Shown here: positions 1 through 8,003 of the stretch, piece after piece | How positions within the stretch are numbered: position 1 is the first letter of the stretch | How the letters are laid out: each line of letters starts with the position of its first letter | Assembly: GCA_023663725.1 (NCBI GenBank) | Contig: JAMPGX010000002.1 | Coordinates: 1-44,471, forward strand | DNA: 44,471 nucleotides | Source: a bacterium | GTDB taxonomy: Bacteria; Bacillota; Clostridia; Lachnospirales; Lachnospiraceae | Reading direction: 5' to 3' | Program-made: the position numbers and the translations under genes | Notes under the pieces: model-generated | The model's input: only the letters and a program-made list of their open reading frames with translations | Told to the model about the DNA's origin: nothing | Databases searched by the model: none

Positions 1-53
1 GGTTTATTCCTGAAAGTGTTCTTTTTTTGGTTGGGGACTTTTTTCACAGCCCC

Positions 54-344
54 TTATTTCATTATGTCAATTAAATTCTGCAATACGGTAAGTTGCTGTG
101 TGTTCAAGCCAGACGTGTCAAGGATTGGTTTATCTCTGGGATAGTCAACACCAAGGAGGTAGTCCGTTGACACATGGAAAAGATTAGCCAGTTTAACAAG
201 GGTTTCCAATGACGGCGAAATTTCCTCTGATTCATATGCGGAGACAGCAGAGGAAGAAACACCAATTTTTCTTGCCACCTCTGACTGTGACATTTTATTT
301 TGTTGACGCAATAAGGTTAATTTTTTTGACAAGCCGTAAATCAT
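54..344 (-). CDS. XRE-family HTH transcriptional repressor
   Basis: The product is a 96-residue DNA-binding protein of the Cro/CI (XRE) type. Residues about 9-60 form the five-helix HTH domain, with the recognisable stretches MSQSEVARKIGVSSSAVSAYE and LFHVSTDYLLG. The C-terminal 30 residues look like a short dimerisation tail. The ATG at 344 is preferred over the upstream in-frame ATG at 380 because AAGGAG lies about 9 bases before it. The gene diverges from the gene at 483 across a 138-bp gap that holds that gene's promoter and an 8-bp palindrome GTTGCAAC (396-403). It is therefore likely to control its own expression and the divergent operon of the mobile element. The family call is firm; the target genes are inferred. 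Confidence 0.9.
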   Translation of the reverse strand: MIYGLSKKLTLLRQQNKMSQSEVARKIGVSSSAVSAYESEEISPSLETLVKLANLFHVSTDYLLGVDYPRDKPILDTSGLNTQQLTVLQNLIDIMK

Positions 345-415
345 GTGTGCTATCTCCTTTTTGTTAATAGCATACAGCAAAGGTTTAAAGCATGGGTTGC
401 AACTTCAATTAATAA

Positions 416-444
416 TTGCAGAAACAGTCAGAAGGTGGTATAAT
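416..444 (+). promoter_or_regulatory. Sigma-A promoter of the 483-1686 gene pair
   Basis: TTGCAG (416-421) and TATAAT (439-444) are separated by 17 bp. Transcription would start near 451, about 30 bases before the gene at 483. The palindrome GTTGCAAC (396-403) lies just upstream, where the divergent XRE regulator could bind. Confidence 0.7.
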
Positions 445-482
445 CATTAAAAAATCAACATATATACGAAAGGGAAAAGCAT

Positions 483-950
483 ATGGATATACAAAATATC
501 ACAAAAGAGCAGTTTGAAACATTGATATTGATTAGGAGTTTAGAGGAATTTGTAACAGACAAGTATGATAACCTTTCCACTTTAAGCGGAGCAGTTGAAA
601 CACTTGGGGATAATTTAGAAAAGGATGAACGTATACAATATATAAAAGATATTTATAATCTGACAAAGGCAGGATATATTTTGTCTGATGCAACAGCAGA
701 AGATATTGAGAATATCAAAATACCTGTAATAAAGAGGATTACTTTAAAAGGTAAGTCTGCCCTTAAGGAATTGGAAAAAAGATTGAATGAAAGCCCCAAT
801 AAAAAAGAGATAGCGGAAGAACATATTGGTAATCGTTTTGGCATTAGGGATAAGATAATATCAGATGTATTAGCTAATACGGCTAGTGTAATCAGCATCA
901 TAAGTTCTGTGCTTACGATTGTTGCAACACTAATGGGTATGGGAGGTTGA
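483..950 (+). CDS. Hypothetical protein with C-terminal membrane anchor
   Basis: I do not recognise this 155-residue protein. Residues 1-110 are charged and predicted helical. The stretch from LTKAGYILSD to LKGKSALKELE resembles the wing and end of a winged-helix fold, but this is only a visual resemblance. The last 25 residues (about 131-155) are hydrophobic and end in a glycine-rich MGMGG, which suggests a tail-anchored membrane protein. It has its own promoter, and its stop codon lies one base before the start of the SH3 lipoprotein gene, so the two are cotranscribed and probably translationally coupled. With the divergent XRE gene it forms a compact cargo unit. The coding call is good; function is unknown. 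Confidence 0.75.
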   Translation: MDIQNITKEQFETLILIRSLEEFVTDKYDNLSTLSGAVETLGDNLEKDERIQYIKDIYNLTKAGYILSDATAEDIENIKIPVIKRITLKGKSALKELEKRLNESPNKKEIAEEHIGNRFGIRDKIISDVLANTASVISIISSVLTIVATLMGMGG

Positions 951-951
951 A

Positions 952-1686
952 ATGATAAACAAAAAAATGTTTAAATCAGCATTTCTAATAACAGCAGTCA
1001 TGTTGTCAGTAACTGGCTGTTCAGGTGGCTGTGGAAAGCAGGCAGAGCCAGCCATAGCTGATTCACCAGTGGCAACAGCAGAGCCAGAGGAAAGTTTGGA
1101 GAGCATTGAGCCTACACCCTCTCCCACTGCCACGCCTACAGCAAAACCAGTTGAGGAAAGCATGGAAAGTGAGGAAGTTGTACCGAGCGAGGAAGTAAAA
1201 CCCAGCGAGGAAGTTGTACCAAGTGAAGAAATTATATCCAGTGAGGAAGTTGAGCCAGACTTAGGATATGAAATTATTTCAACGGACGACACAACCTATT
1301 ATGCCCTTCAAACATGTAATTTAAGAAGTGGTCCGGGAACAGACTATGACAAAATCGGTTCCCTCACTTATACACAAGAGATAGTTTGTAATGGGCGAGT
1401 AGAATCAGGCACCAAAATCTGGTTAGTCTTGAAAACAGATAACGATGAAGTCCAGATGGTCAGTGCAAGTTTAGTTTCCCGTGACAAACCCCAGCAACAA
1501 CAACCCAGCGGAAACAATGGTTCATCAGGTCAGCAAGATAATTCAGGCAACCAAGGAAGTCAGCAACAGCAACAACAGCCTCCAGCAGATGACGGTCAAG
1601 GAGTAGGAGGAGGTGCTCTAGCAGGCTTACCAGTGATCACTCAAGATGAAGGAACAGGTAACTATGGCAACTTCGACATAGAGTGA
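952..1686 (+). CDS. Lipoprotein with bacterial SH3 domain
   Basis: This 244-residue protein begins with a type II signal peptide: a KK-rich start, a hydrophobic core and a VTGC lipobox at about residues 20-23, so it should be lipid-anchored outside the membrane. A low-complexity linker follows, rich in Glu, Pro and Ser, that includes five tandem six-residue units of the EEVVPS kind. Residues about 116-177 form an SH3b domain, marked by CNLRSGPGTDYDKIG. The tail is Gln/Gly/Ser-rich. SH3b domains bind cell-wall peptides, so a surface role in the mobile element (wall binding or conjugation) is plausible. The stop of the upstream gene is one base away, and the GGGAGG in its last codons serves as the ribosome binding site. 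Confidence 0.85.
   Translation: MINKKMFKSAFLITAVMLSVTGCSGGCGKQAEPAIADSPVATAEPEESLESIEPTPSPTATPTAKPVEESMESEEVVPSEEVKPSEEVVPSEEIISSEEVEPDLGYEIISTDDTTYYALQTCNLRSGPGTDYDKIGSLTYTQEIVCNGRVESGTKIWLVLKTDNDEVQMVSASLVSRDKPQQQQPSGNNGSSGQQDNSGNQGSQQQQQQPPADDGQGVGGGALAGLPVITQDEGTGNYGNFDIE
1171..1260 (+). repeat. Five tandem 18-bp units in the lipoprotein linker
   Basis: Five consecutive 18-bp units, each beginning GAGGAAGT or a close variant, encode (E-E-V/I-x-x-S)-type hexapeptides. Such in-frame repeats often vary in number between strains and set the length of the spacer between the lipid anchor and the SH3 domain. Confidence 0.8.
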
Positions 1687-2365
1687 TAGCAAGCGGGAGG
1701 AAAGAAAACCAACCAGTATAAGACTATCGAAGAACAGGTTGGTTAGTTTACATCTCCGACATAAACGGAAACCTATGTAGCCCTGTAGCCCTTGCAATAA
1801 AACAACAAAGAGGTCAGCCAATCAAGGCTGACCTCACTTAATTTAAAAGGAGAATCACTCATAGACAATTATGTATTTAACAATGAGTACAAAATATAGC
1901 AGACCTATTAAAGTTGATAAGTAATACATAAATCTGTACAGTATGTAAAAATCAATATACTGTTATGAGTTTGTTGTACTTATCAAAATTTCCTCTTTAG
2001 GAATTTTAGCACCAATGTACATATCGAAACAAATGTTACATTATAGAAAAATCAAACTGTACAAGTTAATAGAAATTGCTGGCTTTTCAGTATGCAGTGT
2101 GTTGTCTCCCACATTATCCGATAAAGCTTGTCTGTGGTGGGTATTTCATTGTTGTAAAAGTTAAAATTCATACATTAGATAAATCAGGTCTGAAAATTCA
2201 AAAAAGCTGTATAAATCAAAACATATGCGACAATCTCCCTAAACATTAGTGTTTCATGGTAGCTGATTTCCTTGCAATATCACGTCTGTTCACATGGATA
2301 TATCAGCGTTAAGATATATATGAAGTTAAGGAAATAAACCAAAAACCATAAGGAGGAAAACGAAA
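1687..2365. other. Long AT-rich gap without a clear gene
   Basis: No convincing gene is visible in these 679 bases. The stretch holds a terminator hairpin at 1810-1844 and an inverted repeat ACAGTAT/ATACTGT (1938-1944 and 1957-1963) with a 12-base spacer. A 17-codon ORF starts at 1871, but its AAAGGAG lies about 20 bases upstream, which is too far. The ribosome binding site AGGAGG for the next gene lies at the end. The region could hold a noncoding RNA or a transfer-related site, but nothing proves it. Confidence 0.5.
1810..1844 (+). terminator. Terminator after the lipoprotein operon
   Basis: A perfect 10-bp stem (GAGGTCAGCC at 1810-1819 with GGCTGACCTC at 1826-1835) and a six-base loop are followed by a weak T-rich tail. 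It lies 120 bases after the lipoprotein stop. Confidence 0.6.
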
Positions 2366-2872
2366 ATGTGTAAAATGAGAGTGGCAGTAAGAAGGGAAAT
2401 GCTTGGAGCGAGGGAGCAGGCTTTTTCAGTCTGGAACGGTAAAGAGGTTGTGGAGTTCACGGGGAATCAAATTCGGGGCATGATTAAGTCAGGTCAGAAA
2501 GTTTGTGGTCTGGCAGTGAAAGACAATGAACTTGTGCCTGATGCGGAGGGATTTTTCACCACAAATATCATGGAACACAGGTATTGTGGGAATTACACCC
2601 CTATGATTGAAAATGAGGGTATCATGGCTAACGTGTTCTATATTGTAATCGGTAGCCATGAGGAAAAGGGTGTTGTTTACTATGACTGCATCAGCACGAA
2701 ATTTGAGCAGACTTCATTCAATGAATCGGATACTCGGGCTTATATTCGGCTGGGGATAATTTCGGGAGGTGTACGACTGGGGGCAGATGACAAGATTGAA
2801 CTTGCATCTCTTGAATATGAGAAAACCGAGGAAACAAAGCCCACAGAAAAGAAAGGGGAGAAAAAGAAATAA
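2366..2872 (+). CDS. Conserved hypothetical protein of the mobile element
   Basis: The 168-residue product is soluble, without signal peptide or membrane segment. I recognise the overall type as one found among accessory proteins of Firmicutes integrative elements, but no functional domain can be named. Residues about 1-150 look globular, and the last 15-20 residues are a highly charged Lys/Glu/Thr tail ending in KKGEKKK. The start is well supported by AAGGAGG about 8 bases upstream. The gene stands alone, followed by a hairpin (2881-2906), after a 679-base gap. Confidence 0.7.
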   Translation: MCKMRVAVRREMLGAREQAFSVWNGKEVVEFTGNQIRGMIKSGQKVCGLAVKDNELVPDAEGFFTTNIMEHRYCGNYTPMIENEGIMANVFYIVIGSHEEKGVVYYDCISTKFEQTSFNESDTRAYIRLGIISGGVRLGADDKIELASLEYEKTEETKPTEKKGEKKK

Positions 2873-2880
2873 GGTTCAGG

Positions 2881-2906
2881 GGCGCCCACTGGGAACGGCG
2901 GGCGCC
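2881..2906 (+). terminator. GC-rich hairpin after the 2366 gene
   Basis: GGCGCCC (2881-2887) pairs perfectly with GGGCGCC (2900-2906) around a 12-base loop. There is no T run, so termination is only possible, not certain. Confidence 0.4.
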
Positions 2907-3160
2907 TGATTGGTTATAGGGTTTAAAGAGATTCCAGAGGGTTCCAGAGAGGTTTAAGGGGTAATGTGTGGGGCTGTGGGACTGAACATAAAAGAATAAG
3001 AACAGCATTATCAAAAAATGGTTTATCTTGTAAAAGGGGTAAACTATTTTTTGTGTATAGCTTTCAATCAATAGAAAATCTCATTGCTATCATAAGCAAG
3101 TACATTGGATAGATTAGGGGGATGTAATTAAAAAATAGCATAGATTAAGGAGATGCTGTA

Positions 3161-3358
3161 ATGGCTACAAAGAGTTTTCGTGTAGTACCAAAGATAAATA
3201 ACAACTTAATTGCAATCTTTGTCTGTGTGCCTGCTACTGGGGAGAGCAGACAAGTTGCATTGATTGAGTGTCCCAATGATAACCAGTTGAGCGACAATGT
3301 AGAACTTGCAGAAGAACTATGTAAAATATACAGAAAGCGGTTAAACAAAAGTATTTGA
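3161..3358 (+). CDS. Small hypothetical protein
   Basis: A 65-residue protein with AAGGAG at the right distance before the ATG and a clear intrinsic terminator ten bases after its stop, so it looks like a real monocistronic gene. It contains alternating hydrophobic and polar residues, a short Cys-bearing strand (IFVCVPATG) and a basic C-terminal helix (YRKRLNKS). No family is recognised. It sits among mobile-element cargo and could be a small regulator, which is a guess. Confidence 0.6.
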   Translation: MATKSFRVVPKINNNLIAIFVCVPATGESRQVALIECPNDNQLSDNVELAEELCKIYRKRLNKSI

Positions 3359-3367
3359 GATAACAAG

Positions 3368-3397
3368 GCAGTCGCTTGTGTGGTGGCTGCTTTTTTT
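3368..3397 (+). terminator. Intrinsic terminator after the 3161 gene
   Basis: GCAGTC (3368-3373) pairs with GGCTGC (3385-3390), one pair being G-T, and seven T residues follow directly. Confidence 0.75.
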
Positions 3398-4026
3398 GTG
3401 TTTATTTTGACACAGCTACAGCCACACCATACAATTTTGATTTTCAAGTTTAGGTCTGACAATGATATTAAAAAATCTAAATTTCTGGAAGATGATATTT
3501 TGATTCTGATAAAAATGTCTTAAATTGCAAGTTTTCAATAGGGAGTGGTAAGAAGAAATGTTTTGAAAAAGCTAGATTTTATAAGTGATTGCAAGGAATC
3601 TGAAAAAATGAAATGTAAGGGGGTTAAGGAAAGGGGGAATTGGTAATTTTTTCTTAAAATGCAGATTGAGAAGTCTGGTAAAAATTTCTGAACAGAAAAG
3701 GGATTTTGACAAAAGTGTATCTTGTTGAGGAAATGATATAGCATGGAGATATTTACAATATCAATAATATTTGCCTTTTATATACATCAGCATTTTCAAT
3801 TTTTTTATAATGTTGGGAAGATTTTGGAATCAGGTGGCATACATTCATTGCTGTTGTTAGACATTAGAAAGCTGTCAGACGTGACAGCTATTTTAGTTGT
3901 ACATTGTATTGAGGTCATGCACGTTCCATAAAGGGAGATATACTGTCTTTTTTGGTAGCGCATACTGTGACAATGCACCTACCGTTGAAGGGCAAGTGTA
4001 ATCAATAAATGAAAAGGAGGAAACAT
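3398..4026. other. AT-rich gap without a supported gene
   Basis: These 629 bases hold no gene I can support. A 62-codon frame (3743-3931) exists but has no ribosome binding site. A perfect 8-bp inverted repeat AGCTGTCA/TGACAGCT (3870-3877 and 3882-3889, four-base spacer) lies inside it and fits an operator or RNA hairpin better than coding sequence. The end of the gap carries AAAGGAGG, the ribosome binding site of the methylase. Confidence 0.5.
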
Positions 4027-5619
4027 ATGTTCGATTACACTTGTATTAATAATTATACCATAGATGAAAATAAAAAACAAGACACAAACGAAAAAAATTT
4101 ACACCTGTTGAAAGAAACTGCAACGGGCTACAAACTGCTCTGTGGGGTAGGCAGTCTGCAAAAAAATCAGCGTCAGTTTGCGGTTGTTTATTTGCAGACA
4201 CCACAAAGGGAATTGTATCCACAGGAAAGCGTACAAATGAGCAGACTGAAAAACAGGAAAGGAACACTGGATTTCATTTATGATTTGCCTGATGAATTTA
4301 GCAGGATGGAAGATGAAGAACTGAAGGAGATACAAGAGAAAATAATACAGCAATTACAAAATACAAAAGATAATAAAGCTGTCTGCATGGGTACGGATGA
4401 ATCACCGCAAGGGGTTTATGATACGGTGGTTCATGGAATCAGTATCTATTCGGAAAGAATAGAGAATAATCCGCAAGCATCAGTTTTTACAAAAGATAAC
4501 GTGGGATATATCAGAACCACATTCTTTGATGAATTTTCAAAGAAACTGAAAACAGGATATACCCGCAAAGAGATACTGGGGCTTTTGAAATTGTCAGGGA
4601 AATTGATAACTGATAAGAATAGACCGTATGATAAAAGGTTGCACTTTGGTGCGGTCAACGGAAAATATTATGCCGTCAGACTGCCAGAGAACACAGGGGA
4701 AGAAACAGAAGAAAAAATAGTGCTACCGCCTTTAGATGAAAAGATATTGGAAAAGGTACAGACAAAGGAAAAAGAGAGTGGCTCAAAGGTTACGCTCTCT
4801 GGATATTACGGGGGAAAAAACAGAATATGTGACATGTTGAACAATCTCATGCCACAATCAAAAATTTTCATAGAGCCATTTGTTGGCTCTGGTTCAACGA
4901 TTTTAAACCGTGACCGTAGTGAGATGGAGATTATCAATGATTTTGATCCGGCAATAGCTAATCTATATAAAGTATTAGCTGATAAGAAAAGCGGGAAAGA
5001 ACTTTTAGAGAAAATGTTCCAACTTCCATATGATGAAAAGCTGTTCAACATGGCTTGTGAACACCAGCGAGAAAATTTCAAAAAAATTAACGATTTGGAT
5101 AAAGCGTTGTTGACATTTGTATTGATTTCGCAAAGTTATAACAATACACGCAGACAGTTTAGCAGAGGAACTTATAATACAGAATCTTACCAAAGAAAAA
5201 TAAGAAATAATTTACCAAAGATACATGAACGTCTGCAAGGTGTCCAAGTATTTAACAAGAATGCATTGGACATTATAAAGGAGGTGGCAGACAATCCAGA
5301 CGTTCAAATGTATCTTGACCCCCCATATTTACATTCATTAAGGGGTAAGGGTGCAGACAAGGTATATTTCAAAGAAATGGAGTATATCGAGCATATACGA
5401 ATATTGGAGGAAATTCAAAATGCCAAGTGCCGCATTTTGTTGTCAGGATACCACGCAGATAAAGATGATTTATATGATACATATTTACTATCTCATGGCT
5501 GGAAAAGTCAGGAGTTAGTAAAAATGATAAAGAGCAGTCAGCGAAAAGAGGAAAGAGATATAGCCTCCGAATGGGTCTGGTTCAATTATGACATTTCAGG
5601 TGAGAGGGGGATGGCATAA
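4027..5619 (+). CDS. Dam-type (D12 class) DNA N6-adenine methylase with N-terminal extension
   Basis: The C-terminal half (about residues 258-530) is a D12-class adenine methyltransferase. It has YYGGKNRI near the start of the domain, the AdoMet motif FVGSGST and the catalytic motif DPPY, so it should transfer methyl groups to adenine N6 in DNA. Dam enzymes usually have about 270 residues; here 250 extra residues precede the domain. The stretch around residues 160-225 (VGYIRTTFFDEF to YYAVRLP) resembles the C-terminal winged-helix part of DUF927 helicase-like proteins of mobile elements, so the gene may be a fusion. The ATG at 4027 is chosen over 4009 because AAAGGAGG lies between them. The stop overlaps the xis start (TAATG). 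It may protect or mark the element's DNA. Confidence 0.88.
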   Translation: MFDYTCINNYTIDENKKQDTNEKNLHLLKETATGYKLLCGVGSLQKNQRQFAVVYLQTPQRELYPQESVQMSRLKNRKGTLDFIYDLPDEFSRMEDEELKEIQEKIIQQLQNTKDNKAVCMGTDESPQGVYDTVVHGISIYSERIENNPQASVFTKDNVGYIRTTFFDEFSKKLKTGYTRKEILGLLKLSGKLITDKNRPYDKRLHFGAVNGKYYAVRLPENTGEETEEKIVLPPLDEKILEKVQTKEKESGSKVTLSGYYGGKNRICDMLNNLMPQSKIFIEPFVGSGSTILNRDRSEMEIINDFDPAIANLYKVLADKKSGKELLEKMFQLPYDEKLFNMACEHQRENFKKINDLDKALLTFVLISQSYNNTRRQFSRGTYNTESYQRKIRNNLPKIHERLQGVQVFNKNALDIIKEVADNPDVQMYLDPPYLHSLRGKGADKVYFKEMEYIEHIRILEEIQNAKCRILLSGYHADKDDLYDTYLLSHGWKSQELVKMIKSSQRKEERDIASEWVWFNYDISGERGMA

Positions 5620-5828
5620 TGAATAAAGTACCAGTTAAAGTGCCAGTGTGGGAGAAGTACACTCTCACGATTACAGAGGCTGCCGAGTATTTTCATATTG
5701 GAGATGATAAACTACGAAGGATTATTAAGGACAACATGGATGCGAATTACATACTTACAAATGGAAACAGGGTACAGATAAAGAGGAAATTATTTGAAGA
5801 ATTTATAGATAAAACTTCTTCAATTTAA
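5619..5828 (+). CDS. xis: Tn916-type excisionase
   Basis: The 69-residue product matches Tn916 Xis in size and layout: a PVWEKYTLTITEAAEYF start, then a winged-helix DNA-binding fold (GDDKLRRIIKDN) and the closing NGNRVQIKRKLFEEFID. Xis binds near the element ends and steers the integrase toward excision. Its ATG overlaps the methylase stop by one base, so it is translationally coupled to the methylase and to the same transcript. The integrase follows 114 bases later after two hairpins, the usual xis-int order at the right end of Tn916-like elements. Confidence 0.92.
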   Translation: MNKVPVKVPVWEKYTLTITEAAEYFHIGDDKLRRIIKDNMDANYILTNGNRVQIKRKLFEEFIDKTSSI

Positions 5829-5845
5829 AATACATATCAGATAAA

Positions 5846-5904
5846 GAAAGTGCTTGCACTTTCTATAATTCGGCGTTACCATAAGCCCCCTTGAAAGAGG
5901 GGGC
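5846..5904 (+). repeat. Two adjacent perfect hairpins between xis and int
   Basis: GAAAGTGC/GCACTTTC (5846-5853, 5856-5863) and GCCCCC/GGGGGC (5885-5890, 5899-5904) form two stems 21 bases apart. The second is followed by AGTAAAAAA rather than T residues. They may stop or slow transcription from xis into int, or protect RNA ends. The inverted repeats are certain; the role is inferred. Confidence 0.6.
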
Positions 5905-5942
5905 AGTAAAAAATTTGATTTTATAGATGGAGGTAAATTGAT

Positions 5943-7208
5943 ATGAGTAGAGATAAGAAAAGACGTGACAGCAAGGGTAGGTTATTAAGGACTGGCGAGC
6001 AGCAAAAGCCAGATGGAAGGTTTATGTATGCGTATAGAGACAGGAGCAAAAAAATGCACTATGTCTACAGCTGGAAGTTGGAGCCGACTGATAAACTCCC
6101 AGCTGGGAAAAGACCGTGTAAGGCATTGAGGGAGTTGGAGAAAGAAATTCAAAAATCTCTCAATGAAGACGTGGCATACCACGGTGGGGATGTCACGGTG
6201 TTGGAACTTGTTGAGAAACATGTCTCATTAAGAGGCGGCGTGAGACATAATACAAAGGCTGGATATAAAACAGTCTTAAATATACTAAAGAAAGAAGCGT
6301 TTGGAGCGAGAAGAATTGATCTGGTGAAAACATCTGACGCAAAAGCATGGATGAAAAAATTACAGAAAAAGGACGGAAGAAGTTATAGTTCAATCCATTC
6401 AATTAGGGGAGTCCTGCGTCCTGCTTTTCAGATGGCAGTTGAGGATGATTTACTAAAGAAGAACCCCTTTGACTGGGAACTTGGTAAGGTCATTGATAAT
6501 GACAGCAAAAAGAGGGAAGCGATTACCTTGGAACAAGAAAAAGCATTTCTTGAGTTTATCAAACAAGATAAACATTATTCAAATTATTATGAATCAATGT
6601 TTATTCTGTTTAATACAGGAATGAGGATATCCGAATTCTGCGGCTTGACATTGGCGGATTTGGATATGGAAAACAAAAGAATATATATCAACCATCAGCT
6701 ACAAAGGACAAGGGATGGCATATATTACATAGAGAGAACAAAAACGGGCTGTGGAAACCGAAGAATAAAAATGAGTAATGAAGTATTCGAGTGTTTCCAG
6801 AAACTGATTGAGAAACGAAAGAAACCAAAGACAGAACGTGTAGTGGATGGCATGAGTGGGTTTTTGGTGCTGGATAAGGACGATAACCCGTGTCTGGCAC
6901 TGCATTGGGAGCATTATTTTAAGTATGCTCTGGGTAAATATAACAGAACCCATGGAGAGAAACTGCCAAAGATCACTCCGCATGTGTGCCGCCATACATT
7001 TTGTACACTAATGGCAAAAACAGGAATGAAGCCCAATTCCTTACAGTATATCATGGGGCACGCTGATATTAAGGTGACGTTGGGTTATTACACCCATTTC
7101 AAGGCGGAAGATGCAGAGGAAGAAATGGAAAAGATTGAGGCAGACAGGGCTGATGATGCAGAGAAAGAAATGGGAGAACTGGAGAGAAAGCTCTCTGGTG
7201 ATAGGTAG
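5943..7208 (+). CDS. int: Tn916-family tyrosine integrase
   Basis: This 421-residue site-specific recombinase cuts and rejoins DNA at the element ends and target site. Residues about 1-75 form the arm-binding integrase domain typical of Tn916 Int (RDSKGRLLRTGEQQ onward). Residues 80-180 are the SAM-like core-binding domain. The catalytic domain shows the Arg in TGMRISE, the HVCRH box, the later His in GHADIKVT and the nucleophilic Tyr in LGYYTH. A Glu-rich tail follows. Length is close to Tn916 Int (405). The GGAGG before the ATG supports the start. It is the last gene before the junction with chromosomal DNA, so it marks the right end of the element. Confidence 0.96.
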   Translation: MSRDKKRRDSKGRLLRTGEQQKPDGRFMYAYRDRSKKMHYVYSWKLEPTDKLPAGKRPCKALRELEKEIQKSLNEDVAYHGGDVTVLELVEKHVSLRGGVRHNTKAGYKTVLNILKKEAFGARRIDLVKTSDAKAWMKKLQKKDGRSYSSIHSIRGVLRPAFQMAVEDDLLKKNPFDWELGKVIDNDSKKREAITLEQEKAFLEFIKQDKHYSNYYESMFILFNTGMRISEFCGLTLADLDMENKRIYINHQLQRTRDGIYYIERTKTGCGNRRIKMSNEVFECFQKLIEKRKKPKTERVVDGMSGFLVLDKDDNPCLALHWEHYFKYALGKYNRTHGEKLPKITPHVCRHTFCTLMAKTGMKPNSLQYIMGHADIKVTLGYYTHFKAEDAEEEMEKIEADRADDAEKEMGELERKLSGDR

Positions 7209-7387
7209 GATATAAAATAACTTACCTCTGGGATAGGTAAAAAGAGGGCATTTTACCTTTTTTTTACCTATTTTGGGGGACAAGATATAGGAAGATATGC
7301 TATGATATATGACGTAGGGAGTTTTCGGGGGCATGGAGAAAGCCTTGAAAACATGGGAAATATGAAGATATAAGGAGTTATAGGAAG
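7209..7387. other. Right junction of the mobile element
   Basis: Base composition changes across this gap, from AT-rich element genes to the GC-richer phosphatase gene. It contains the int terminator, an 11-bp direct repeat TATAGGAAGAT (7286-7296 and 7379-7389), and AAGGAG before the phosphatase start. The attachment site must be in or near this gap, but without the left end it cannot be placed exactly. Confidence 0.55.
7235..7265 (+). terminator. Intrinsic terminator after int
   Basis: AGGTAAAA (7235-7242) pairs perfectly with TTTTACCT (7251-7258) around an eight-base loop, followed by seven T residues. Confidence 0.85.
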
Positions 7388-7858
7388 ATGATAAAAATAC
7401 TTTTCGTGTGCCACGGCAATATCTGTCGCAGCCCGATGGCCGAGTTCGTCATGAAAGATCTGCTCGCTCAGGAAAATCTAACTCATCAATTCATCATCGC
7501 CTCGGCCGCTACCAGCACGGAGGAGATATGGAACGGTGTGGGCAATCCGGTCTATCCTCCGGCACGCAAAAAGCTGGCGGAGCACGGTATCAGCTGCGAG
7601 GGCAAGAGGGCGGTGCAATTGACGCGTGCGGATTACAACCAGTACGACTATCTGATCGGGATGGACAGGGCCAACATTCGTAACATGACTCGTATGTGCG
7701 GCGGTGACCCTGAGCATAAGATATCCCTGTTGCTCTCCTGGGCGGGAGTGGATAGAGATATCGCAGATCCCTGGTATTCTGGAAATTTTGACGCCACCTA
7801 CAGGGATGTACTGGAGGGCTGCCAGGCCTTGCTGGAGAACTTGCGTTCCCGTCTGTGA
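7388..7858 (+). CDS. Low-molecular-weight protein tyrosine phosphatase
   Basis: The 156-residue enzyme hydrolyses phosphotyrosine (and related) phosphoesters in the cytoplasm. The active-site P-loop CHGNICRS lies at residues 8-15, with Cys8 as nucleophile and Arg14 binding phosphate. The acid-loop motif DPWYSG near residue 126 supplies the general acid Asp. The length is normal for the family. AAGGAG ten bases upstream supports the start. It is the first clearly chromosomal gene after the integrated element, so its 5' region is the probable insertion side, but the reading frame is intact. No tyrosine kinase partner is visible nearby. Confidence 0.95.
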   Translation: MIKILFVCHGNICRSPMAEFVMKDLLAQENLTHQFIIASAATSTEEIWNGVGNPVYPPARKKLAEHGISCEGKRAVQLTRADYNQYDYLIGMDRANIRNMTRMCGGDPEHKISLLLSWAGVDRDIADPWYSGNFDATYRDVLEGCQALLENLRSRL

Positions 7859-7904
7859 CTGCCCGCGTTGATAAGCGCAGAAAAACCGGAAAACAAATGA
7901 ATAA

Positions 7905-7933
7905 TTGCCATTTGTAGCCGCTTCTGTTATAAT
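7905..7933 (+). promoter_or_regulatory. Promoter of the chemoreceptor gene
   Basis: TTGCCA (7905-7910) and TATAAT (7928-7933) are 17 bp apart. The start codon at 8004 lies about 65 bases downstream of the expected transcription start. Confidence 0.75.
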
Positions 7934-8003
7934 GAAATAAAGATGTCGCCAAGCATGAAACAAGCTGGCGGCAGACGGGATCATGAAGAAGGGGGTAGCT
8001 TGC

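Noticed and set aside
1871-1924. 17-codon frame after AAAGGAG
   Set aside because: The possible ribosome binding site is about 20 bases away from the ATG and the frame is too short to support.
3743-3931. 62-codon frame in the mobile element
   Set aside because: No ribosome binding site, unusual composition, and a perfect 8-bp inverted repeat inside it; it fits noncoding DNA better.
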